Positions 41,513 to 48,613 of a DNA stretch of 64,000 bases are shown here, piece by piece (position 1 is the first letter of the stretch; the number at the start of each line of letters is the position of its first letter). Below the pieces are notes generated by a model. It was not told the DNA's origin and did not search any database. It saw only the letters and a list, made by a program, of their open reading frames with translations. The stretch lies in the NCBI GenBank assembly GCA_019918135.1, contig WBZZ01003320.1, positions 10,001 through 74,000 of the forward strand, in the 5' to 3' direction. This DNA comes from Paulinella micropora (lineage: Eukaryota; Cercozoa; Imbricatea; Euglyphida; Paulinellidae). The position numbers and the translations under genes are program-made.

Positions 41513-43519
41513 ATGCGAAGTAAGCCAAAGAAACAACGACCCCCCAGAATATACAGAGCCAAAGATGGCCGACCATATATCAAAGTGAAAGGCAAACGAG
41601 CATATCTCAACTTTGGCGAGAAAACGAATGACCTTTCAACACTTCAAATTGTTAAGCTGTTTTTGAAATATATGAAAGGGGACAATAAAACGAAAAAAAC
41701 ACGAAAGACGAAGGAGCGAATAGTTAAGTCCGAATTCAATCGCCTTGAACACGAGAACCGCAACCAGATACAAAACAACCTGCTGAAAAAATATGAACTA
41801 ATACACGAGCAGGAGGAAAAGGAAAAGAAGTTAAGAGAACAGGCGGAAGATGAGAAGAAAAGAATGGAGAGGAAGGAGAATGCAGACATTAAAGAAAGAC
41901 AAGAAGACCTCATAAGGGAGGCGAACAGAGAGCAAAAACTTATAGAGGATGTAAAATTTGAACAAGATAGAAAAAACAATTTAATGCTATTACCACCTTT
42001 CCAACCTCAATACATACAAGCACCACCACAAGTAGGACCACCACAAGCACCACAAGCACCACAAGCCCCACAAGCACCACAAGCACCACAAGCACCCCAA
42101 GCACCAGAAGAAAAGCAGATGCCATTGAAAACAAAAGAAGAGAAAAAGGCTGAAAAGGAATTAAAAGAAAAATACATTGAATTAATGAAGAAAGCGGGCT
42201 TTACAACTAAATTTATTAAAGGTTTGAGCAAAACAGAATTTATCAAACTTGGCACAGGAATAGAGAAAGCAATAGCCGATGCCCAATCAGCAGATGAGCA
42301 GAAAGAACTGGCGGAACAATACAAAAAAGAATTAGAACAAGAAAAAAAACTAGCGGAGGCCAAAGCGAAACACTTTGAAATTAAAGACAAAGTATCATAC
42401 ATATCCGCAGGTTTAAGAAATGATTACAAGTATCCGAAATTGGATATACCCAAAACTTTGGGCCCTGCTTTGGAAGCGAAAATGAAAGCCGAAGGCAAAC
42501 CACCACCCAAAAAAGTTAAAGGAAAACACACGACTGCGGGTATGGCACAAGTTATAGTAGATGAAGGCATTGATTTAGGAATAGACCAGAATGAAATGAG
42601 AAAGAAACTCGCTGATTATTTGGGAATAAACCAAGCTGGTGCTGGGGCGAAAACGATGGAGGAATTAATACACAAACTTTTAACGATAGCAAAAATTAAG
42701 AAATATTTGAAGAAGGGCAAATACAAGAAGAAAATGAAGAAGAAAGATTATGTAAGTAGCTTAGTAACCGAAATGAGAAGCGACCCAAACATTAAAAATC
42801 AAGTTTCAAATACTCTCGGTATTCAACCAACCGAGGAAGCAACCACAACCACCACCACACCTGAAACCAATACCGAACCCACCGCCGACACAACACCAGA
42901 ACCCACCGCCGACAAAACACCCGAAATCACCACAGACACAACACCCGAAATCACCGCCGACACCATTCAACCACAAACACAAAATGAGAAAGATATAAAT
43001 CCAGGGGTCGTAGGGGCTGGAAGCCCATACAGAGGGCTAATGACGGACGAAATAGACAACATTATGAAAAAGCACGAATGGTATATCGGCACGGTAGCCA
43101 GCGATGAAATAAACAAACTGAAACCAGAAAAAAGAAAGAAGTATGGTTTTATAATGAACTTGGATAAGTCTAGCCAACCAGGCTCACATTGGATTGCTGT
43201 TTGGATTGATACCATTAAAGATGACACTATTGAAATCTACGACCCTCTCGCACTGTATAAGCCGACTGAGCTATTTCTTCACCAAATGAAACAGCTTATT
43301 GAAAAGAGTAAGCCGAACACATATCTGCTTATGAAGGTTAATCAAGTCAAAAACCAAAGCGACACGACAGATACCTGCGGATGGCATAGTATTAGGTTTT
43401 TACTTGAACGAGCGAAAGGTAATCGGTTTAAATTTGCCAGCGGTTGGACGGACTTAAAAGAAAAAGAAGCCGATGAGTTGAAAGTCCAGAACGGTTATGG
43501 TTTTGATACCTTTATTTGA
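41513..43519 (+). CDS. P2 coiled-coil precursor with C-terminal adenain-like protease
   Basis: 668 residues in one frame. Residues about 1-60 are basic (KDGRPYIKVKGKRAYLNFGE). Residues about 75-155 form a Glu/Lys/Arg coiled coil, and 160-205 a run of QAP repeats. Residues about 205-290 are a second helical region, and 310-420 contain KVKGKHTTAGMAQVIVDEGI and YLGINQAGAGAKTMEELIHK. After a Thr/Pro/Glu linker (about 440-500) comes the protease with SHWIAVWID (His), IEIYDPLA (Asp) and DTCGWHSI (Cys). Adenain-like proteases mature virion proteins. Here the enzyme is joined to what looks like a scaffold or core protein, so it may cut itself free. It looks whole. Confidence 0.85.
   Translation: MRSKPKKQRPPRIYRAKDGRPYIKVKGKRAYLNFGEKTNDLSTLQIVKLFLKYMKGDNKTKKTRKTKERIVKSEFNRLEHENRNQIQNNLLKKYELIHEQEEKEKKLREQAEDEKKRMERKENADIKERQEDLIREANREQKLIEDVKFEQDRKNNLMLLPPFQPQYIQAPPQVGPPQAPQAPQAPQAPQAPQAPQAPEEKQMPLKTKEEKKAEKELKEKYIELMKKAGFTTKFIKGLSKTEFIKLGTGIEKAIADAQSADEQKELAEQYKKELEQEKKLAEAKAKHFEIKDKVSYISAGLRNDYKYPKLDIPKTLGPALEAKMKAEGKPPPKKVKGKHTTAGMAQVIVDEGIDLGIDQNEMRKKLADYLGINQAGAGAKTMEELIHKLLTIAKIKKYLKKGKYKKKMKKKDYVSSLVTEMRSDPNIKNQVSNTLGIQPTEEATTTTTTPETNTEPTADTTPEPTADKTPEITTDTTPEITADTIQPQTQNEKDINPGVVGAGSPYRGLMTDEIDNIMKKHEWYIGTVASDEINKLKPEKRKKYGFIMNLDKSSQPGSHWIAVWIDTIKDDTIEIYDPLALYKPTELFLHQMKQLIEKSKPNTYLLMKVNQVKNQSDTTDTCGWHSIRFLLERAKGNRFKFASGWTDLKEKEADELKVQNGYGFDTFI
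43000..43030 (+). repeat. Palindromic insert inside the P2 protease linker
   Basis: CCAGGGGTCGTAGGGGCTGG followed by AAGCCCATAC. It adds in-frame residues (NPGVVGAGSPY) just before RGLMTDEIDN. The P1 linker has only EGEG at this place. It shares the GGGTCGTAGGG word with the other repeats. Confidence 0.75.
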
Positions 43520-43570
43520 AGCAATTAAAACAAAAAATATATTTTCTATTATATATATCCAAAATTAGAG

Positions 43571-44404
43571 GTGCGGAGACTAGTCTCTGCGATGGAGTAT
43601 AGGGGAGGTAGGAGCTCTAACATTTACTATGTCAATAGCAAAAATAGGATAAACGGCACGGACAGTGATTTCACACACTCCATTGATATGAAATCGCTAG
43701 ACAACCCAACACATTGTAAAATTCTTCATATCTATGTGCCTAAATCGTATTATTCTGTTTCTTCGCCATACAATACTTTTACACTTAGTGAAGATGGATT
43801 TGAGGCTCTGATTACGATACCCGAGGGCAACTACACAATGAACAACTTAAAGAATAAACTGGCCGAGGTGCTAACCGCAGATAGCCCCAATGACTACACA
43901 TACACAATAACAAGCAACAACACAAACACCGACCCAGAAGACGGCAAGCTATTATTTACCGTAGCTAACAATGGAGGCATTCAACCGCGGTTTATATTTG
44001 ACGGCGAAACTCGTATTCACGAAGTAATGGGCTTTGACCGCGACTCAACATATTTCTTTGCTAATAATACCATTAGGTCCCCAAATGTCATAATCTTGAC
44101 TGGCGAAAAAACATTATATTTACAGTCAGATTTAGTCGGCGAAGGCGATAATCACGTATTACAGGAAATATATACCGCGAATGAAATCCCGTTCGGCTCT
44201 GTTATCTACGACGGCTCTGGCAGTGAATACGGCAAACGACTATCAACTAGTTCAAGCAATTTGTATCGGTTCTACTTGACTGACGAAAACGATCAACCAG
44301 TTAATCTCAACGGCCTCGGCATTGTAATGACATTGTTGATTTACCGCGAGACAAATTATTTTAGTCTATTTACATCATTTTTTAATTTGTTAAAATCTAG
44401 ATAA
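43571..44404 (+). CDS. P2 penton-like minor capsid protein
   Basis: 270 residues from the ATG at 43592 (MEYRGGRSSNIYYVNSKNRI). The same landmarks as P1 are present: NGTDSDF, ITIPEGNYTMNNLKNKLAEV, RSPNVIILTGEKTLYLQSDL and PFGSVIYDGSGSEYGKRL. Single-jelly-roll pentons cap the capsid vertices of Polintons and their viral kin. The GCGGAGACTAGTCTCTGC dyad before the ATG is identical in P1. It looks whole. Confidence 0.82.
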   Translation: MRRLVSAMEYRGGRSSNIYYVNSKNRINGTDSDFTHSIDMKSLDNPTHCKILHIYVPKSYYSVSSPYNTFTLSEDGFEALITIPEGNYTMNNLKNKLAEVLTADSPNDYTYTITSNNTNTDPEDGKLLFTVANNGGIQPRFIFDGETRIHEVMGFDRDSTYFFANNTIRSPNVIILTGEKTLYLQSDLVGEGDNHVLQEIYTANEIPFGSVIYDGSGSEYGKRLSTSSSNLYRFYLTDENDQPVNLNGLGIVMTLLIYRETNYFSLFTSFFNLLKSR

Positions 44405-44451
44405 TTAATTTTTAATTTTAGAATTATTTTTTTTTTGGGGGATTAATATAG

Positions 44452-44512
44452 GAACCTTTTACAAATCGTTTTTGAGTTCGTAAGTGGTTTTTGGAAAAAA
44501 GCACTTACTAAA
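44452..44512 (+). promoter_or_regulatory. Hairpin leader of the P2 major capsid gene
   Basis: GGAACC, then GTTCGTAAGTG (stem 44480-44486), a T/A-rich loop, and CACTTAC (44502-44508), four bases before the ATG at 44513. It matches the leader at 46148-46178 in design, with stem bases changed on both sides. The P1 capsid leader lacks it. Confidence 0.8.
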
Positions 44513-46039
44513 ATGCCTACACTCTGGGGTGGGGAATTGGATTTTAGCAGGACTGACTACATCAGTGCTTCTTATCGCTTGAATAAGCTTACCCCTCGTG
44601 AGGGTTCTATTAATATCACTGTTTCTACCGCAGGAGGACAGGAAAGCAACTTTGACCTTATCAGCCGTCCTTTTAACTTGGCTCGTTCTGTTTTGAGTTT
44701 TAATTATGCCCCAGATGCGAAGGCTGGAAACTACAATAAATGCTTTATGGATTGCCTGGCCCCGATTAGGCAGATACAATTGATTACGAGAGGTGGTGTT
44801 TATCTGTGCGACATTAACGAAGTCGGCAATATCACCAAGATGATTTGGAAACCCGAAACCTCCATTGACGATTTACTCGCTTTGGAAAACCACGACAATG
44901 GAAGCGGAGCAGGTTGTATGCTTCAAAAGTGTAATGCTACAACTACATTTCAACCCGCTAGCGATGCTACAAGGTTGGCCGCATTACAAACAGCATTGGC
45001 CGCTTCGGCAATAGCAGGAAATGCGGCGGGGCAAATTGATACGGGCATTGATGTTGCTAAGGCTCAGGTTCAGGCCGCATTAAAGGCTTGGATGGCACAA
45101 CCCACCACAAATGCCCGCCGACACGATGATGCCCTTATCGCGAATGAGACTGGCACGAGTAAGTTCGTTAATGTTGCTTTTAATGAGGCTAAGTATTTTT
45201 CAGCTGGAACTTTTCAAAATGCCAGCCCGAGTGTTAATGTTAAGATTAATCTTGGAATGCTTTACAATACTATTTTCGCTCTGGATAAAACTATTATGTT
45301 TCCAGAAATTTTGACTTTGCGGATTGTTTGGCAACAGACACCCAAAATCTTTTATTATAACAATGATGCTCTTTCTACTGGTGGTGGCACTGTTGCGGTG
45401 GCGGATTCAAATGTTACTATTACTAATCTCAGCCTGTTCTTAGCTGTTGAAACTAACCCAGATGTTGTTCAATCAATTCAACAGAAGATTATGAGCCCCG
45501 AAGGTATGAGCTTCAACATTGATTATTCTTATTTGTATAAAAATACTGTCGGGCTCGCTTCAACTTCTCAAAATGTTATCCTTAGATTTGACAGAGGCCA
45601 CGGACGGCGAATTAAGAAAATTTATCACTCTGTTTTCAACACAACCGAAAATAAGAACACCGCCTATGACAATAGCAACCTGCTCGGCTCAAAGGTCCAA
45701 ACTTTTTATACCACACTAGACGGAGCACGACTTCAAGAATTCAATGTTGATTGTCAAACTGGAAAACTAGAAGACTATATGTATCTTAAACCGAAGTTGG
45801 AAGGCTCTTCTTTGATGAATAGCAATGTTTATCAATACAACTGGGTTTGGTGCGATAGCTTTGACAATACTCGCCCTCTGTGGAGCAAGGACCAAAATGA
45901 AATCAGCGGACTACCCCTGGACACCGAGCGACGATGGGAGTTTATTGCTACCACTGCGAATATTGCGGCCAATCATTACACATTTGTCGTAACTCAGCAA
46001 GAAGTAAATGTTAAGAATGGCACCATTACTAGAAACTAA
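44513..46039 (+). CDS. P2 major capsid protein (double jelly roll)
   Basis: 508 residues forming the shell hexamers. The N-terminal jelly roll is GGELDFSRTDYISASYRLNK, NFDLISRPFNLARSVLSFNY and APIRQIQLITRGGVYLCDIN. A Gln/Ala-rich insertion lies at about residues 150-220, and the second jelly roll includes LRIVWQQTPKIFYYNNDALS, NLSLFLAVETNPDVVQSIQQ and SLMNSNVYQYNWVWCDSFDN. Length and position after the penton gene match Polinton MCPs. The identification rests on context and overall pattern, since MCPs of this group have few short motifs. It is about 95% identical to P1. It looks whole. Confidence 0.9.
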   Translation: MPTLWGGELDFSRTDYISASYRLNKLTPREGSINITVSTAGGQESNFDLISRPFNLARSVLSFNYAPDAKAGNYNKCFMDCLAPIRQIQLITRGGVYLCDINEVGNITKMIWKPETSIDDLLALENHDNGSGAGCMLQKCNATTTFQPASDATRLAALQTALAASAIAGNAAGQIDTGIDVAKAQVQAALKAWMAQPTTNARRHDDALIANETGTSKFVNVAFNEAKYFSAGTFQNASPSVNVKINLGMLYNTIFALDKTIMFPEILTLRIVWQQTPKIFYYNNDALSTGGGTVAVADSNVTITNLSLFLAVETNPDVVQSIQQKIMSPEGMSFNIDYSYLYKNTVGLASTSQNVILRFDRGHGRRIKKIYHSVFNTTENKNTAYDNSNLLGSKVQTFYTTLDGARLQEFNVDCQTGKLEDYMYLKPKLEGSSLMNSNVYQYNWVWCDSFDNTRPLWSKDQNEISGLPLDTERRWEFIATTANIAANHYTFVVTQQEVNVKNGTITRN

Positions 46040-46040
46040 G

Positions 46041-46063
46041 CAGGGGCAAGCCCCCGCACCCCC
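46041..46063 (+). repeat. GC-rich palindrome after the P2 capsid gene
   Basis: GGGGCAAGCCCCC next to CACCCCCC, directly after the stop codon. It is similar in kind to GGGGTAAACCCC after the small basic gene of P1 (19645-19657). It may act as an RNA hairpin or be another member of the palindromic repeat family. Confidence 0.55.
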
Positions 46064-46116
46064 CATCCGTTGAAGTAATATTTAAAAATTTAGATTTATT
46101 TTTTTCATATAATATA

Positions 46117-46179
46117 CGAAGCTTACACAAAACATTTTTTTGAGGTCGTAGGTGGTTTTTTGAAAAAAAAGCACCTACA
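46117..46179 (+). promoter_or_regulatory. Hairpin leader of the P2 accessory structural gene
   Basis: GAAGCTTACACAAAAC, then GTCGTAGGTG (stem 46148-46154), loop with poly-T and poly-A, and CACCTAC (46172-46178), one base before the ATG at 46180. Stem pairs differ from 44480-44508 (GTAGGTG/CACCTAC against GTAAGTG/CACTTAC) while pairing is kept. Confidence 0.82.
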
Positions 46180-47430
46180 ATGAGTCATCAGCGAAACTTG
46201 ATAGCACAAGACCCTGACGGAGACTTCATAAATGTCAAAGTCGGATATGACGGCAATGTTGAAACCAATAGTATGAAAACCGCTTTCGGCGAAGCATTGG
46301 TCGGTCAATTAACACCAGTATTACAAGAGATTTTCCCATACACTATCAATACACGAATATGGACAACAGCTCAAACTGATGCTACCATTTCATTTAATGC
46401 GAATATGGCCGAACTTAAAACAGATGTGAAGACGACCGCGAATGCTGTATTGACGAGTAAAAAAAGAATTAAATACAGAACTGGAATGGGAGTTCTAACA
46501 CGATTTACTGCTTTATGGAATACTGATGAAACGAAAGACTACAATTCATATATTGGCATAGGTGAAAGTGATTTTACTAATGGCTTCTATTTTTACAAAA
46601 TAAGAGCGACTGGTATGAATATTGCCAGTGTTAAAGGTGGGGTGCCGACACTTATCGCACAGGCAAACTGGGATGACCCGTGTGATGGAACCAAAATTAT
46701 GCCTATCATAGACTGGTCCAAAGGTAATGTATTCCAGATTAAATTTCAATATCTTGGCTTTGGTGCTATAAGGTTCTACATAGAAAATCCATCAAGTGGA
46801 GAATTTCAGCTGGTTCATACAATTAGGTATGCGAATGCGAATGTGGGTGTTAGTCTTTCAAATACAACCCTACCTTTTTCGGCTTGTATCAGAAATTATG
46901 GAACTGGTAATGCTAATCAAACATTGAAAACAGCCAGTTGTAGTATGTTTATTGAGGGCACCAACACTATTAATTCAAGCATATCAAACGAAGCGGAAGG
47001 TAGTGAGCCAGCGAGCACCACTGAAAGCCCAATTATTAGCATAAAAAATAAAACAACTTTTAATGCTGTGACCAATTATTCAATTGTTTATCCATCTCTC
47101 GTGAGCATATCAAACGAAGACACCAAAGTTAATATAGTGCGGATTGTGAAAACGACTGGAACACTTACTGGCGAGAACTTTGCGGATATTGATACAAAAA
47201 CTTCAATGGTATCAAAGGACACCGCTGCGACTGCCGTTGGTGGTGCCACTATATCGGATGTCATTCTTAAACTTTATGTTAATGCTACTTCTAGTCAGCT
47301 TATTGACTTGCGAACTTATGACATTCAACTTTCTCCTGGTGAAAATCTAACATTTTTACAAAAGTCCGTCGCGACTGTTAATAATGGAGGAAATGTGAGT
47401 GTTATCGTTAATTTTTTAGAAGATCAATGA
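46180..47430 (+). CDS. P2 large accessory structural protein
   Basis: 416 residues. The opening SHQRNLIAQDPDGDFINVKV and KTAFGEALVGQLTPVLQEIF lead to a beta-sandwich-like part (GMGVLTRFTALW, YIGIGESDFTNGFYFYKI, VFQIKFQYLGFGAIRFYIEN) and a C-terminal beta domain ending in VSVIVNFLEDQ. The lectin-like strand pattern and place beside the MCP suggest a surface or receptor-binding protein. A relative in E3 (62242-63452) shows that the family crosses element types. Function unproven. It looks whole. Confidence 0.75.
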   Translation: MSHQRNLIAQDPDGDFINVKVGYDGNVETNSMKTAFGEALVGQLTPVLQEIFPYTINTRIWTTAQTDATISFNANMAELKTDVKTTANAVLTSKKRIKYRTGMGVLTRFTALWNTDETKDYNSYIGIGESDFTNGFYFYKIRATGMNIASVKGGVPTLIAQANWDDPCDGTKIMPIIDWSKGNVFQIKFQYLGFGAIRFYIENPSSGEFQLVHTIRYANANVGVSLSNTTLPFSACIRNYGTGNANQTLKTASCSMFIEGTNTINSSISNEAEGSEPASTTESPIISIKNKTTFNAVTNYSIVYPSLVSISNEDTKVNIVRIVKTTGTLTGENFADIDTKTSMVSKDTAATAVGGATISDVILKLYVNATSSQLIDLRTYDIQLSPGENLTFLQKSVATVNNGGNVSVIVNFLEDQ

Positions 47431-47483
47431 ACCTTTTGAAAAAGCTTCATACGTTTTTGCAAACGTAGCTTTGCAACCAAAAC
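47431..47483 (+). repeat. Hairpin repeat after the P2 accessory gene
   Basis: GAACCTTTTGAAAAAGCTTC, then ATACGTTTTTGCAAACGTAG and CTTTGCAACCAAAAC. The palindrome ACGTTTTTGCAAACGT is absent from the P1 equivalent at 25601, so one unit is nested in another. Confidence 0.72.
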
Positions 47484-47510
47484 AAAAAAATAAAATAATA
47501 AGTTTTAGAA

Positions 47511-47798
47511 TTACAATTGAAGCTGTTTGAATATTTCTTTTTTTAGCTCAGGATAGTTGTCTAGAAATGGTTGCTTCGCCATCCATCTTAAATATTGGGT
47601 ATCAAATACGACCACATCGGCGACTGTCTTTCCCTTATATTTCCCCATAGGTATCTTTCCTTGTTCTTGAAGTTTCTTGTTTTCTGATTTGTATTCATTA
47701 ATGTGTCCATCAATTACTTGCTTAATTTCTTGTAAAGTAAATGTTTTTTCTTTGTTGCTGACAGATAGCTGTTCAAATTTTTCACAAAGTTTTTGCAT
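47511..47798 (-). CDS. P2 small GKYKG-motif protein (DUF3820-like)
   Basis: 95 residues. The helical N-terminus (MQKLCEKFEQLSVSNKEKTF) is followed by IPMGKYKGKTVADVVVFDTQ and YLRWMAKQPFLDNYPELKKE. The (M/F)GKYKG..DxxYLxWxxxQ pattern is that of the DUF3820 family, small domains found alone or attached to exonucleases. Possibly nucleic-acid-binding. It is transcribed against its neighbours and conserved in P1. It looks whole. Confidence 0.65.
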   Translation of the reverse strand: MQKLCEKFEQLSVSNKEKTFTLQEIKQVIDGHINEYKSENKKLQEQGKIPMGKYKGKTVADVVVFDTQYLRWMAKQPFLDNYPELKKEIFKQLQL

Positions 47799-47882
47799 CG
47801 GTGAGTGTAGAGTAGTGAGTATACGGTCTATGCCCGTAGGGTATATAGTAGGCAGGAAAAAAATAAAAATAAATATAATATA

Positions 47883-48610
47883 ATGTCTGAGTGGATTGTC
47901 TTCGTTAAGGCTTACTCAGCTAAACACGGTCTAAGCTACAAGGAGGCATTGAAAAAGGCGGGTAAAGAATATAAGAAACAGAGCTCAGCCAAAGGCGGAG
48001 CCGTCGCACGTGTGCGACTAAAGGGAGGCAATGCGGATTTGTCGGAGGATGTCTATTTGTCTTCGTCTGAACGAAAAGGTGCTGACGGTTGGAAACCAGT
48101 CGCTAGCAAAGAAAAATCAACCGTGTATGAAAAAGATGGCAAAGCGATTGTAGCATTTAGAGGAAGTGCGGATAAGCGAGACTTACTCACAGATGTCGCA
48201 TTAGTAAAGGGAGTATTGAAAAGAACACCGAGATATAAAGAAGAGCAGAAGCTGGTTAATGAAGTCATAAAAAATATGGTAAAGAAAATGTGGAGCTCAC
48301 TGGGCATTCGTTAGGTGGCACGATAGCAAAAGACCTGAGCCGACAAACAGGTGTAAGGGCGACCACATACAATAAAGGCAGTAGCACGAAAGACCTCATT
48401 GAAGGAGTGATTGACCGAGTGGCTGTGAAAGTAAATCCGAAAGGTAAAAGGGCGAAGATGGCAAAGCTAACCACAAACTACCGAACCGCATTTGACCCCG
48501 TATCGTTAATGGGTGCTACGGCCGTAAATACTAAGTTAGTCAAGCCGACGAGGGGTGTTCATACAATCAGGAGCTTCAAAGGTAAAGGAGCCAAAAAAAT
48601 TTATTTATGA
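47883..48610 (+). pseudogene. P2 class 3 lipase-like protein, broken
   Basis: Counterpart of the whole P1 gene at 26026-26712, with SEWIVFVKAYSAKHGLSYKE, KAIVAFRGSADKRDLLTDVA and the nucleophile elbow GHSLGGTIAKDLSRQTG. It carries a palindromic insert near 47981-48024 that P1 lacks. It is convergent with the replicase gene, whose end is four bases away. This copy is broken. Confidence 0.8.
47981..48024 (+). repeat. Palindromic insert inside the P2 lipase gene
   Basis: AGCTCAGCCAAAGGCGGAGC followed by the stem GTCGCAC-GT-GTGCGAC (48003-48018). It encodes SSAKGGAVARVRLKGG where P1 has only KGG, with the frame kept open through it. Confidence 0.82.
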
Positions 48611-48613
48611 CTT

